Shown here in pieces: positions 1 to 9,826 of a DNA stretch of 64,000 nt. The notes under the pieces were generated by a model. That model saw nothing but the letters and a program-made list of their open reading frames with translations, did no database searches and was not told the origin of the DNA. Each line of letters opens with the position of its first letter. Positions within the stretch are counted from its first letter, which is position 1. The position numbers were made by a program, and so were the translations under genes. The DNA is from Halalkalibacter urbisdiaboli (GTDB lineage: Bacteria; Bacillota; Bacilli; Bacillales; Bacillaceae_D): assembly GCF_002156385.1 (NCBI RefSeq), contig NZ_MVJM01000001.1, positions 55,707 through 119,706 of the forward strand, given 5' to 3'.

Positions 1-970
1 AGGACATATGTTAGTTCCTGCCATGTTTTTTAAGCATACTGGAGCGTTTGTTGATTGGAATCGTGAATATCGGTCAGTTGTATTTAAAGGAAATGAAGAA
101 CTGATTGCATTACCAGTTGGAAAGAAATTCACAGATGAGTATGATAGTGGCACATGGAAAAGAGGTGTACTTTCAACCGAAGCGATTGAATTTAAGGGTG
201 ATGTATTTGTTCCTTTAGTTGATGTTGCCAAAAAATTAGGAATGAATATCAAATACAACCCTACACTAAACAGAACGTTTATCACAACAAATATCACCAT
301 AAAGTCAAACTCCATTAAAAGTGTAGAAACAAACGAAAAACTTGTCGCATTAACGTTTGATGATGGACCAGAAGATTATTACACTCCAAAGATTTTAGAT
401 GTTTTAAAGGAGAAAGGTGTGCCTGCTACATTTTTCGTTGTTGGAAACGAAATAACGAAGTATCCGGACGTCATGAAGCGTATCGTTAAAGAAGGGCATG
501 GAATAGGAAATCATACAAAAAGCCATCCGAATCTTAGAACGCAATGGTCCTCTGTCGTTAGAGAAGAAATTTTATCAACACAGGAAGAATTGCAAAGAGT
601 TGTCGGTCGAAAATCTGATTTGTTCCGTCCCCCATACGGTGCCATAACTAAAGCTGATATCAAAGTTTTGAACGAGATTGGTATGAGGAATATTATGTGG
701 TCTGTTGACACCTTAGACTGGAGTGGACTATCAGCTGATAAAATAATCGAGATTGTTCATAAAGAAATCAACCCTGGTGGGATTGTATTGCAGCATAACT
801 TTCAATATGGACGCTTATTAGACGGCTCTGTTGAAGCACTTCCGCGAATCATTGACGATTTACAAAAAGAAGGGTATACATTTGTAACCTTACAAACATT
901 ATTAGCAAAAGAACAGTCCGCCTCGATTGAAAGAAATCAGCGTTCATTCGAAGGAAAACTCAAGGAATAG
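1..970 (+). CDS. Polysaccharide deacetylase (NodB domain) with N-terminal copper-amine-oxidase-like domain, 5' end outside window
   Basis: Predicted extracytoplasmic carbohydrate esterase family 4 enzyme that removes N- or O-acetyl groups from a glycan such as peptidoglycan or chitin. The NodB motifs are visible: TFDDGP with the metal and base aspartates (about residue 118), GNHTKSHPNL with the metal histidines, RPPYGA, WSVDTLDW, and a C-terminal LQHN in place of the usual LLHD. Before this lies a copper-amine-oxidase N-terminal-like stalk (VPAMFFKHTGAFVDWN). The first ATG at 8 is probably internal: codons 2-7 continue the frame, and the visible start falls in the middle of a repeat normally preceded by residues such as DGR. 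Signal peptide and first repeat therefore lie upstream. A strong hairpin follows at 990-1024. Confidence 0.85.
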   Translation, partial: GHMLVPAMFFKHTGAFVDWNREYRSVVFKGNEELIALPVGKKFTDEYDSGTWKRGVLSTEAIEFKGDVFVPLVDVAKKLGMNIKYNPTLNRTFITTNITIKSNSIKSVETNEKLVALTFDDGPEDYYTPKILDVLKEKGVPATFFVVGNEITKYPDVMKRIVKEGHGIGNHTKSHPNLRTQWSSVVREEILSTQEELQRVVGRKSDLFRPPYGAITKADIKVLNEIGMRNIMWSVDTLDWSGLSADKIIEIVHKEINPGGIVLQHNFQYGRLLDGSVEALPRIIDDLQKEGYTFVTLQTLLAKEQSASIERNQRSFEGKLKE

Positions 971-989
971 TACGAATGTAAGTAGAGAC

Positions 990-1024
990 GGTGCCAAAAG
1001 GTTAAAAAACAACCTTTTGGCACC
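990..1024. terminator. Bidirectional terminator hairpin, CCAAAAGG family
   Basis: A perfect 14-bp stem, GGTGCCAAAAGGTT paired with AACCTTTTGGCACC, around a 7-nt loop. It lies between the convergent deacetylase and GH31 genes. The core CCAAAAGG recurs in other intergenic hairpins of this window. Confidence 0.8.
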
Positions 1025-1047
1025 GCCTCATTACATCTCTCGTTCTG

Positions 1048-3363
1048 TTATACACGTACTTCTATATTCGACTCACCCGCGTTCGGTATTAGTCGTGAGC
1101 CATGTTTATCATTAACTAACGACCCGCCAATAACTGCTTGAACCTGTTCATTCCCACGCAGCATCACGCTCCAGTTCGATACGAAGCCTTCTATTGCAAA
1201 TACTATCTTATTCGATTGACGCGATGCCGTTAATGTCGCTGTCGGCGCGCCCTGTGTCGTACACACAGTTGCGGTTGTCTGTTGTCCTTCCTCTAATTCA
1301 AAAAGGTGAAATTCCACTCCGTCTGTATAGTCATAATCCGGTTTGGAATCTTCTTGGCCAATCGCAATGAGTGTATTGGCACGTACAAATAATGGCAGGC
1401 TATGATAATCATGCTTCTCCTTTCGCCACACGCCCCCTGTGACTTTTTCGCCTGTAACGAAATGAGTCCATGTCTCTCCTTTTGGTAAATAATACTGAAC
1501 CATTCCATCCTCACTAAAAATTGGTGCCACTAACAGTGAATCACCTAGCATATATTGACGGTCCAAATAATCACATGTTGGATCATTAAACTCCAACACG
1601 ATTGGCCGCATCATCGGAATGCCTTTGCTTGCCGATTCAGTTGCTTGCTGGAATAAGTAAGGCATGAGGCGACATTTTAATTTAGTAAAATAACGTAATA
1701 CATCAACAGCTTCATCATCATAAAGCCAAGGCACACGATATGACCTGCTTCCATGAAGACGACTATGGCTCGATAATAGACCAAAGGCAATCCAACGTTT
1801 GTATACATCTGCGGTTGCATTACTTTCAAACCCACCGATATCATGACTCCAAAACCCGAACCCTGACATCCCGAGAGATAATCCTCCCCGCAGACTTTCC
1901 GCCATCGATTCATACGTGGCCGTACAATCGCCTCCCCAGTGAACTGGGAACTGTTGTCCACCTGCCGTAGCTGAACGTGCAAATAGGGCAGCTTCTCCTT
2001 TTCCGAGCCTTTCTTCAAGTACATCAAACACGACTTTATTGTAGAGGAAAGTATAATAATTATGCATTTTCTTCGGATCGGACCCATCAAAATACACGAC
2101 ATCTGTTGGAATACGCTCACCAAAGTCGGTTTTAAATGAATCAACCCCCATGTCAACAAGTCGTTCAAGCTTTTCTGCAAACCATGTGCAGGCATCTGGG
2201 TTCGTAAAGTCAACGATTCCCATCCCTGGCTGCCACAAATCCCATTGCCACACATCGCCATTTTCTTTCTTAAGTAAATACCCACGTTCCACTGCTTCAT
2301 CAAAAAGATGAGAGCGTTGCGCAATATATGGATTAATCCATACGCAAATTTTTAATCCCTTGCTCTTTAACCGCTCAAGCATCGATTCCGGTTCAGGAAA
2401 GACCCGTTCATCCCACTCAAAATTGCACCAATGAAATTCCTTCATCCAAAAGCAATCAAAGTGGAAAACATGTAATGGAAGGTCACGTTCTGCCATCCCA
2501 TTAATAAAGCTATTGACTGTATCTTCATCATAATTCGTTGTAAAGGATGTCGTTAACCAGAGACCAAATGTCCAAGCAGGTGGTAATGCTGGCTTTCCTG
2601 TTAACGTTGTATAGTTTTCAAGAACCTCCTTCATTGATGCCCCACCAATGAAATAATAGTCTAAGTGCTCGCCCTCGACACTAAACTGGACCTTAGACAC
2701 CTTCTCAGATGCAACCTCCAGTGACACTAATTCAGGATGATTGACGAACACACCATAGCCCTTATTCGTCACGTAAAAGGGAATGTTTTTATACGATTGT
2801 TCTGAAGCTGTCCCACCATCCTTGTTCCAAATATCTACTGTTTGACCGTTTTTCACAAAAGGGGTGAAGCGTTCACCTAAGCCGTATACACACTCGCCCA
2901 CACTTAGATTTAGCTCCTCTTTCATATAAGTTCTTTCATTCCCTTTAACATAACCAATACTTTTGCTTCCACTTGACGTCAGTTTTTTTCCATTTTGCTC
3001 AAAGTCTAAAGACCAGTGGTTTTTGTTAAGTCTTGCCGTAACGTCACCGCTAGTAAATACAATGTCCTTCTCATCCTCAACGATTGTTACCTCATGATTC
3101 GAATCATTCGTAATCATAAAATGAGGACCACGTTGGTGGATACCTTTGTGATGATAAATTTGAACACGAATAACATTCGCAATTGGAGAAGATAATTTCA
3201 CTTCGATTAACGGTGTATCCAATTCACCTGAACGATCCACAATTGGTTTCGGTGGAGCATACACAGTGACCGAATCACTTCGCTTAACAACATCATGTAC
3301 TTCTACTGGATGAATAATCGTAAATTCCTCTCTTGTTAACCATTGACCATCTGAAAATTTCAT
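1048..3363 (-). CDS. yicI: Alpha-xylosidase, glycoside hydrolase family 31 (YicI-like)
   Basis: Intracellular retaining enzyme of about 771 residues predicted to release alpha-xylosyl residues from oligosaccharides such as isoprimeverose and xyloglucan fragments. The nucleophile Asp lies in KTDFGERIPTDVVY, which is the alpha-xylosidase subgroup signature of YicI, and the acid/base Asp in HWGGDCTATYESM. SGFGFWSHDIGGFE is also typical. No signal peptide is present. A GTG at 3378 would extend the frame, but GAGGGGG sits 7-8 nt before the ATG at 3363, so that start is preferred. The gene diverges from an AraC regulator at 3491 that probably controls it. Alpha-glucosidase is the main alternative, but the subgroup motif argues against it. 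Confidence 0.9.
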   Translation of the reverse strand: MKFSDGQWLTREEFTIIHPVEVHDVVKRSDSVTVYAPPKPIVDRSGELDTPLIEVKLSSPIANVIRVQIYHHKGIHQRGPHFMITNDSNHEVTIVEDEKDIVFTSGDVTARLNKNHWSLDFEQNGKKLTSSGSKSIGYVKGNERTYMKEELNLSVGECVYGLGERFTPFVKNGQTVDIWNKDGGTASEQSYKNIPFYVTNKGYGVFVNHPELVSLEVASEKVSKVQFSVEGEHLDYYFIGGASMKEVLENYTTLTGKPALPPAWTFGLWLTTSFTTNYDEDTVNSFINGMAERDLPLHVFHFDCFWMKEFHWCNFEWDERVFPEPESMLERLKSKGLKICVWINPYIAQRSHLFDEAVERGYLLKKENGDVWQWDLWQPGMGIVDFTNPDACTWFAEKLERLVDMGVDSFKTDFGERIPTDVVYFDGSDPKKMHNYYTFLYNKVVFDVLEERLGKGEAALFARSATAGGQQFPVHWGGDCTATYESMAESLRGGLSLGMSGFGFWSHDIGGFESNATADVYKRWIAFGLLSSHSRLHGSRSYRVPWLYDDEAVDVLRYFTKLKCRLMPYLFQQATESASKGIPMMRPIVLEFNDPTCDYLDRQYMLGDSLLVAPIFSEDGMVQYYLPKGETWTHFVTGEKVTGGVWRKEKHDYHSLPLFVRANTLIAIGQEDSKPDYDYTDGVEFHLFELEEGQQTTATVCTTQGAPTATLTASRQSNKIVFAIEGFVSNWSVMLRGNEQVQAVIGGSLVNDKHGSRLIPNAGESNIEVRV

Positions 3364-3490
3364 TAATATCCCCCTCACAATATGAACTTTGCTTTTAACC
3401 TGTTATAAATACTATAATAGAAGGAATAATGAATTAATTCTTGAAGAAATCCTACAAAAAATAACACAATTCTGATATTGAGGAGTCATT

Positions 3491-4372
3491 ATGGAAAAAG
3501 AGACCTTACATGAAGCACGAGTTCATGGAGACCCGATGTTTCAGTTAAGTGTGTATAAAGTTGATTATGTGAACCAAGAAGCGATTTTCGACTTTCACTG
3601 GCATTATGAAATTGAATTTATCTATATGGAACAAGGGGAAGCTTCATTTCAAGTTGGAACGACTCTATTTCACGTCCAAGAAGGGGAGGGACTCTTTGTT
3701 CCGTCTGAAGAATTACACGCCGCTCACCCTATCAGTGATCGGCCATTTACACTGTATGCGATTGTATTCAATCTAAATCTATTAAACAGTCAATCGTATG
3801 ATTCGATTCAACAAAAATATATTGATTTACTGCAAAGAACCGCTCCCCCCTTTCCTACCTATTTAAAAGGAGAGCAAGATTGGGAAAGAGTCGCTTTAGG
3901 TAATCTCTTAGAAATCATTCAACTTTTTCAAACGAAGGACGCTGCATATGAATTACGAATTAAGGCTGAGCTGTTTCGGCTGCTCGCTACATTTATCGAA
4001 ACCTCCCAATTAAAACCTGAACCAGATCCTGCAGAACGAGAAAAAATTGCACGTCTTAAACAGGTGCTGCAATATATTAGCACACATTATCAGACGAAGC
4101 TTACCGTCCGTGAATTGGCGGCACACATCGGCATGAGTGAAGGACACTTTAGCCGCTTCTTTAAAGCACTTGTCCATAAAACACCGATTGAGTATGTCAA
4201 TCACGTAAGGGTGAACCAGGCCGCAAAGCTATTACTGGAAACGAATCGAAAAATCCTTGATATCGCGATGGAAGTCGGCTTTGATAATCAAAGCTACTTT
4301 ATAAAGACGTTTAAACAACAAAAGCAATGTACCCCAAAAGATTTTCGGAAACTGAATCACAAACAAAACTAA
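3491..4372 (+). CDS. AraC-family transcriptional regulator with N-terminal cupin domain
   Basis: A 293-residue one-component regulator. The N-terminal part (about residues 10-160) is an AraC-type cupin with the FHWHYEIEFIYMEQGE signature of sugar-binding pockets. The last 100 residues carry two helix-turn-helix motifs (LTVRELAAHIGMSEGHFSR and ILDIAMEVGFDNQSYFIKTF). GAGG lies just before the ATG. It is divergent from the alpha-xylosidase with a 127-bp shared promoter region, so it is most likely the local activator of that gene. The inducer is not identifiable from the sequence. Confidence 0.88.
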   Translation: MEKETLHEARVHGDPMFQLSVYKVDYVNQEAIFDFHWHYEIEFIYMEQGEASFQVGTTLFHVQEGEGLFVPSEELHAAHPISDRPFTLYAIVFNLNLLNSQSYDSIQQKYIDLLQRTAPPFPTYLKGEQDWERVALGNLLEIIQLFQTKDAAYELRIKAELFRLLATFIETSQLKPEPDPAEREKIARLKQVLQYISTHYQTKLTVRELAAHIGMSEGHFSRFFKALVHKTPIEYVNHVRVNQAAKLLLETNRKILDIAMEVGFDNQSYFIKTFKQQKQCTPKDFRKLNHKQN

Positions 4373-4373
4373 A

Positions 4374-4413
4374 GGTGTATCAGACGGAACGAATCCGCTT
4401 GATACACCTTTAT
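4374..4413. terminator. Bidirectional terminator between AraC and exoA
   Basis: The inverted repeat GGTGTATCA...TGATACACC has an inner CGGA/TCCG stem and is flanked by A- and T-rich ends. It separates the convergent araC-type gene and exoA. Confidence 0.75.
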
Positions 4414-5165
4414 TACAGAACGTCTAAAACGATTGGACAATGGTCACTTCCCATTACCTCTGCATGAATGTCCGCATCCTTCAACTGCTCGGTTAGTCTT
4501 TCAGACACGATAAAATAATCGATTCTCCAGCCGATATTGCGCTCACGTACTTTCGCCATATAGGACCACCACGTGTACGCTCCTTCACGATCAGGATAAA
4601 AGTAACGATAACTATCCACAAAGCCGTGGGCAAGCAGTGTCGTCATCTTACCTCGCTCTTCCTCTGTAAAACCGGAATTCCCTTTATTCGACCTAGCATT
4701 TTTCAGATCGATTTCTTGATGAGCTACATTTAAATCCCCGCATAAGATAACGGGCTTTTTCGCATCTAGTGCAATTAAATGCTCACGGAACCGTTCCTCC
4801 CATTCCAAGCGAAGTGGTAGTCTCGCAAGATCTCTTTGAGCATTAGGTGTATAGCAATTAACAAGGTAAAAAGAATCGAATTCTAAAGTAAGAATTCTTC
4901 CTTCTGATTCCTCTCTTGCATCTCCAACACCATAGCTAACCGAGATAGGCTCTAGCTTCGTAAAAACAGCTGTACCAGAATAGCCTTTCTTTTCAGCGTA
5001 ATTCCAAAATTGATAGTAACCTTCTAGCTCTAAATCAATTTGACCTTCCTGAAGCTTCGTTTCCTGAATGCAGAAGAAATCTGCATTCACCTCTTGAAAA
5101 TAGTCTAGAAAGCCTTTCTTTACACACGCTCTCAGACCGTTTACATTCCATGATACTAATTTCAT
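4413..5165 (-). CDS. exoA: Exodeoxyribonuclease III
   Basis: A 250-residue Mg-dependent AP endonuclease/3' exonuclease of base excision repair. Visible endonuclease/exonuclease/phosphatase motifs are LVSWNVNGLRA at the N terminus, QETKLQ with the metal-binding Glu, GDLNVAH, and C-terminal GSDHCPIV with the catalytic Asp-His pair. The frame is open back to 5243 inside the ABC gene. The Met of MKLVSWNVNG at 5165 has AGGAG 8 nt upstream and matches the family N terminus, so it is the chosen start. It lies 28 bp after the ABC exporter gene and may be cotranscribed with it. Confidence 0.93.
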   Translation of the reverse strand: MKLVSWNVNGLRACVKKGFLDYFQEVNADFFCIQETKLQEGQIDLELEGYYQFWNYAEKKGYSGTAVFTKLEPISVSYGVGDAREESEGRILTLEFDSFYLVNCYTPNAQRDLARLPLRLEWEERFREHLIALDAKKPVILCGDLNVAHQEIDLKNARSNKGNSGFTEEERGKMTTLLAHGFVDSYRYFYPDREGAYTWWSYMAKVRERNIGWRIDYFIVSERLTEQLKDADIHAEVMGSDHCPIVLDVL

Positions 5166-5193
5166 TCTTTTAACTCCTATAATTTCAATTAGA

Positions 5194-7056
5194 TTAGCTA
5201 GCAGCTTCATTAGTTGAGAACTGGCTGTTATACAATTCTGCATAAAATCCGTCCTGCTTTAATAAATCTTGATGTGTCCCTTTTTCAATGATGTCACCTT
5301 GCTTCATGACTAAAATGAGATCAGCATCTTTGATTGTGGAGAGACGGTGAGCAATGACAAAGCTCGTTCTCACCTTCATTAACTCCTTCATCGCTTTTTG
5401 AATATTCATTTCCGTTCTCGTATCAACGTTACTTGTTGCCTCGTCTAAAATAAGAATTTTCGGATCAGACAGAATGGCTCTCGCTATCGTAAGCAGCTGT
5501 CGTTGCCCTTGTGAAATGTTGGAGGCATCTTCACCTAGCATCGTTTCATATCCATCAGGTAAGGTTCGAATAAAATCATCTGCATACGCCGCTTTTGCAG
5601 CAGCAATGACTTCCTGTCGCGTTGCCCCCTCACGACCATAGGCAATATTATCATAAATGGACCCACTAAAGAGCCACGTATCCTGTAGAACCATCGCAAA
5701 CATACTTCGGACTTGTTCTCGAGAAAGAGTTGCGATGTTCACACCGTCTACTTTAATCGACCCACGATCAAGCTCATAAAAACGCATGAGTAAGTTAATA
5801 ATCGTCGTTTTTCCTGCCCCTGTTGGACCAACAATCGCCACCGTTTGCCCTTCCTGTACTTCAACGTTTAATTCATTAATAACTGGTGTTTGCTTATCGT
5901 AACTAAAGGACACCTTCTCAAAGCTAACTTGTCCCTTTAATGCTTCCGTATCAAGCTGTGCTGGTTGCTCACGTTTTTCTTCCGTTTCGTCTAGTAGCTT
6001 AAAAATACGTTCAGCAGAAGCTAGCGCTGTTTGAATCATGTTTGCAATTCCCGCCATTTGCCCCATCGGATGGGAGATTTGCTGTGAATACTGAATAAAT
6101 GCTTGGACATCCCCAAGTCGAATCGAGCCGTTTAAGACGAGGAGACCACCAGCAATACTAACGAGCACATAGCCGATATTACTTATAAACATCATCATCG
6201 GCATCATAATGCCAGAAATAAATTGCGCCTTCCAGCTTGCTTTATATAATCGTTCATTCACCTCGTCAAAGCGTTTAATTGATTGCTCCTCATATCCGAA
6301 CGCCTTAACAACCTGATGGCCAGTAAACATTTCTTCGATATGCCCATTAATCTGGCCAAGCTCCTCCTGTTGACTAATAAAGTGCTTCTGAGAAAAGGAG
6401 GCAATGTATTTCACGGTTATAAGACTCAACGGAATCGTAATAAAGACGACTAATGTCAATAATGGACTAATAACAAGCATCATTACGATAATCCCGAATA
6501 CGGTAATAACGGACGTAATGATTTGTGTTAACCCTTGCTGGAAGGCATTATTAATGTTATCAATATCATTAACCGCTCGACTAAGTACATCACCGTGGGA
6601 ATGTTCATCAAAATAATTCAATGGTAATCTAGTTAACTTTTCATTCACTTCCTTGCGCATTTCAGCAATTGTCCGCTGCGAAACACTAGCCATAATATAC
6701 TGCTGTAGAAAGGCAAATAACGACGATAAGCTATATAATCCTACTAAAACGAGCAACAGGTTTCCGATAAATGAAAAATCAACGCCCGTCCCTGTCGTAA
6801 AGCTTTCAAATAGGGACGAGGTTGCATCCCCTAACAGCTTCGGACTAATCACATTAAAGAGGGTTGAAAAAAACGCTGCAATCGCAACAAAAATGAGCTG
6901 CTTCTTCCTCGGTTTTAAATAGCTTGCAAGTCGTGCCAATGTTCTCTTAAATTCTTTCGGCTTTTCACCTGGCATCATGCCTGGACCAGGTGCACCAAAA
7001 GGACGTGGCCCACCTTTTGACTGCATCGGAGAGGCTTTTTTAAATGATTTCGTCAT
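5194..7056 (-). CDS. yfiC: ABC exporter half-transporter, catalytically competent subunit (YfiC-like)
   Basis: A 620-residue type IV ABC exporter with a proline/glycine-rich cytoplasmic N terminus, six membrane helices (about residues 50-330) and a C-terminal nucleotide-binding domain. Walker A is GPTGAGKTT, the signature is ISQGQRQ (non-canonical), Walker B is ILILDEATS with the catalytic Glu, and the switch is AHRLS. The ATG overlaps the TGA of the partner gene by 4 bp, a coupled arrangement typical of heterodimers. It probably exports drugs or lipophilic compounds; the substrate cannot be inferred. Confidence 0.9.
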   Translation of the reverse strand: MTKSFKKASPMQSKGGPRPFGAPGPGMMPGEKPKEFKRTLARLASYLKPRKKQLIFVAIAAFFSTLFNVISPKLLGDATSSLFESFTTGTGVDFSFIGNLLLVLVGLYSLSSLFAFLQQYIMASVSQRTIAEMRKEVNEKLTRLPLNYFDEHSHGDVLSRAVNDIDNINNAFQQGLTQIITSVITVFGIIVMMLVISPLLTLVVFITIPLSLITVKYIASFSQKHFISQQEELGQINGHIEEMFTGHQVVKAFGYEEQSIKRFDEVNERLYKASWKAQFISGIMMPMMMFISNIGYVLVSIAGGLLVLNGSIRLGDVQAFIQYSQQISHPMGQMAGIANMIQTALASAERIFKLLDETEEKREQPAQLDTEALKGQVSFEKVSFSYDKQTPVINELNVEVQEGQTVAIVGPTGAGKTTIINLLMRFYELDRGSIKVDGVNIATLSREQVRSMFAMVLQDTWLFSGSIYDNIAYGREGATRQEVIAAAKAAYADDFIRTLPDGYETMLGEDASNISQGQRQLLTIARAILSDPKILILDEATSNVDTRTEMNIQKAMKELMKVRTSFVIAHRLSTIKDADLILVMKQGDIIEKGTHQDLLKQDGFYAELYNSQFSTNEAAS

Positions 7057-8780
7057 GCACTCTCCTCCTCTGTTTGCTGTGAAGCGACAATTTCCTGATA
7101 AATTGTATTTTCTTTAAGCAGTTCCTGGTGGGTCCCCATTCCGGCAACCTTCCCTTCATTCAACACGATGATTCGGTCGGCATCGATAACAGAATTGACT
7201 CGTTGTGCGACAATAATCATCGTTGAATGATCCATCGTCTGCTTTAGTACCTTTCGTAATGATGCATCTGTTTTATAATCAAGGGCGGAGAAGCTATCAT
7301 CAAACAAGTATATCTCGGCTTGCTTTACTAAAGCACGTGCAATGGAAAGCCGTTGTTTTTGTCCGCCTGATAAATTGCCTCCAGCCTGTTCAATCATTGA
7401 ATAAATTCCCTTTTCCTTCCCTTTTATAAAATCAAGCGCCTGAGCCTTTTCAATTGCCGCTTCAATTTCTTCATCAGTCGCATCCTCTTTACCTAAACGA
7501 ATGTTTTCAGCAACAGTCCCACTAAACAAGGATGCCTTTTGTGGGACATAGGCAATGCGTCTTCTAAGCTCACGCAACTCCCAATCACGTACATTAACAC
7601 CATCTACAGAAATCGCCCCATCACTTACTTCATAGAAACGAGGAATTAGTTGAAGTAACGTCGTTTTTCCAGCACCCGTACTTCCAATAATCGCCGTTGT
7701 TTCACCAGGACGAGCGATAAAGGACAATCGTTCGACAGCAGGCTTCTCGGCTCCTGTATAACGAAAAGTGACATCCTTAAACTCAACCAATCCTTCCTGT
7801 TGCTGGGTCTGTTTCGGACGCTCTGCCTCCTTAATCGTTGGAAGCGTTCGTAATACTTCATTTATTCTCTTTGCCGATGCTTGTGCACGCGGAACCATAA
7901 TCATCGCCATTGAAAGCATAATGAGTGACATAAGAATCATCATTGAATAGTGTAAAAATGCCATTAAATTTCCGACCTGCATCGCATTCTGATCAATGCG
8001 GATGGCCCCAAACCAAACAATCGCAATGTTTGTAAAGTTCATGACGATTAGCATAAACGGGAACACATAGGCCATTATTTTGTTCACCATAATTCCTGTA
8101 TCTCGATACGCTTCATTCGCTTCATTAAATCGCTTCTTTTCAAAATCAACACGATTGAACGCACGTACAACTCTTGTTCCAATTAATCCTTCACGTAAAA
8201 GTAGATTCAGTCGATCGGTTCTTTTTTGAAGCTGACCAAACAAAGGTATCGCTTTACGAGAAATCAGAAATATGAGTAAACATAATACTGGTAATGCGAC
8301 AAGAAAAATAAGCGACAAGGTTGCATCTCTTGAAACCGCTAAAATGATTCCACCGACAAGCATTAACGGTGCCCGAGTCATCATCCGCAGCATCATATTA
8401 ATTACATCTTGAACCTGTTTAATATCGTTTGTTGTTCGGGTTATGAGAGAGGCCGGACCAAGCTTTTCGTACTCCTCTAATGAAAAATTCTCAACGTGCA
8501 CAAAGAGCTTACGTCGTACATCCTTCCCAAAACCGAGCGCGACTTTTGAAGCAAAATAAGTGACCGCAATCGCCAGCACTATCGCAACGATGGCACAGAC
8601 AATCATCCAACCACCCTTCTTGAAAATATAAGGAATATCTTGATTGACAATCCCAATATCAACGACGTCGGCCATAAGAGTCGGTAAGTAGAGCTCGAGC
8701 ATCGTAGCACCTAACGTTAAAACGACAACAGCCATAATGCCGAATGAATAAGGCTTTAAATATTTAAGCATCGATAACAT
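7053..8780 (-). CDS. yfiB: ABC exporter half-transporter, degenerate-site subunit (YfiB-like)
   Basis: A 575-residue half-transporter, first gene of the pair. Six membrane helices are followed by a nucleotide-binding domain with Walker A GSTGAGKTT, canonical signature LSGGQKQ, and Walker B IYLFDDSFSALD. There the catalytic Glu is replaced by Asp and the switch His by Gln (AQRVNS). With the partner's altered signature ISQGQ, this predicts one degenerate and one consensus ATP site, as in BmrC/BmrD-type heterodimers. GATGAGGA precedes the ATG at 8780. Confidence 0.9.
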   Translation of the reverse strand: MLSMLKYLKPYSFGIMAVVVLTLGATMLELYLPTLMADVVDIGIVNQDIPYIFKKGGWMIVCAIVAIVLAIAVTYFASKVALGFGKDVRRKLFVHVENFSLEEYEKLGPASLITRTTNDIKQVQDVINMMLRMMTRAPLMLVGGIILAVSRDATLSLIFLVALPVLCLLIFLISRKAIPLFGQLQKRTDRLNLLLREGLIGTRVVRAFNRVDFEKKRFNEANEAYRDTGIMVNKIMAYVFPFMLIVMNFTNIAIVWFGAIRIDQNAMQVGNLMAFLHYSMMILMSLIMLSMAMIMVPRAQASAKRINEVLRTLPTIKEAERPKQTQQQEGLVEFKDVTFRYTGAEKPAVERLSFIARPGETTAIIGSTGAGKTTLLQLIPRFYEVSDGAISVDGVNVRDWELRELRRRIAYVPQKASLFSGTVAENIRLGKEDATDEEIEAAIEKAQALDFIKGKEKGIYSMIEQAGGNLSGGQKQRLSIARALVKQAEIYLFDDSFSALDYKTDASLRKVLKQTMDHSTMIIVAQRVNSVIDADRIIVLNEGKVAGMGTHQELLKENTIYQEIVASQQTEEESA

Positions 8781-8897
8781 TTGTAATCCTCATCTCTTTT
8801 AAACTAGCAACCATCTATTCATTACATTTTCCTTCCTATTTTACCTCTATTTTTGTCCATTCTCAAAGGAAAGACCCTGAGTTGTTTTCATATAAAA

Positions 8898-8930
8898 AGG
8901 GAGCTCCGTTAAAAATGGACCTCCCTACTA
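8898..8930 (-). terminator. Terminator of the GH43/Yes locus
   Basis: On the minus strand the stem AGGGAG-c-TCC / GGA-c-CTCCCT is followed by TTTTTATA. It lies just after the stop codon of the GH43 gene and before the ABC exporter promoter region. Confidence 0.7.
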
Positions 8931-8933
8931 CTG

Positions 8934-9806
8934 CTATTCTAACCGTTCCCCTAACATTAACGTTCCATCTTCTTCTTTCACCTCAAAAAAAGCGGGACGT
9001 TCCTTTGGAGATTGATTCGGTGTATGAATCGTTAACAGTTGTTCTCCTGAAAATGTTTGAAACAGCATCCCATGCCCCCCACTTTCTCCGAATAATGGAG
9101 TAGAATCATGAGTCCATGGTCCAAGAATGCTCCCCGAAGTCGACCGTGCTACCCCAATAGCATAGCCGTTGTCACCTTGACTTGACCAAAGCATTTGCAA
9201 TTGACCTTGTTTATTCCTATATAGATAAGGGCCATCTGTGACATATCGCCCCTCACCTCTTGTCCAGGCTGCTTCAGAGGCGCTAAACAAAACAACAGGT
9301 TCACCAATCGCCTCTCGTAAGTCAAGAGAAAGAGGCATTGCACAAATTTTCCCATCCTGAACTTGAAGCCATTCATGACAAAAAATCATCCACGGCTTCT
9401 CATTCTCATCGATAAACAATGTTCCATCAAGACATTCCCACTCTCTCGGCGTAATAGGCTGCTCTGTTAATGGTTGAAATGGGCCAATCGGGTGCTCGGA
9501 CATTAAGACCTGCGTTCCCCTACATTGAGTCTCTGCCTTAAAGGTCGCAAACATATAATAGCGTCCGGCGTATTCATACACTTCAGGAGCCCAGAAATGA
9601 TGTTCTGCCCAAAAATCAACTGAAGGACGAAAGGCCGGAAAGGGACCTTCCCAATTCTTTAGATCGTGACTTTTATATACATCAAACCCTGTCCCTTTCC
9701 CTTCCCATACATTGTCATCGGTTGTGCCATATAAATAATAGGTTTGCTCATCTTTTATTGGTAGAACAAAAGGGTCTCTTATACGAATCTCTTCATTCTT
9801 TAACAT
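8934..9806 (-). CDS. GH43-like five-bladed beta-propeller glycosidase
   Basis: A 290-residue intracellular protein with the GH43 layout: RDPF with the likely base D11, WAPEV at about 72-76, and DGTLFID containing the pKa-modulator candidate D127. Where most members have EGP with the catalytic acid Glu, this one reads TDGPYLY (D191), so activity or specificity may differ. No signal peptide is visible, and AGGAGG precedes the ATG. It is the last gene of the Yes-type operon and probably trims arabinosyl or xylosyl side groups from imported oligosaccharides. Alternatives are another GH43 subfamily or a related GH117-like fold. Confidence 0.75.
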   Translation of the reverse strand: MLKNEEIRIRDPFVLPIKDEQTYYLYGTTDDNVWEGKGTGFDVYKSHDLKNWEGPFPAFRPSVDFWAEHHFWAPEVYEYAGRYYMFATFKAETQCRGTQVLMSEHPIGPFQPLTEQPITPREWECLDGTLFIDENEKPWMIFCHEWLQVQDGKICAMPLSLDLREAIGEPVVLFSASEAAWTRGEGRYVTDGPYLYRNKQGQLQMLWSSQGDNGYAIGVARSTSGSILGPWTHDSTPLFGESGGHGMLFQTFSGEQLLTIHTPNQSPKERPAFFEVKEEDGTLMLGERLE

Positions 9807-9826
9807 AGAACCTCCTACTAGATTCC

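Noticed and set aside
8..10. ATG at 8 as true start of the deacetylase
   Set aside because: The frame is open upstream and the start would cut through the copper-amine-oxidase-like repeat and leave no signal peptide.
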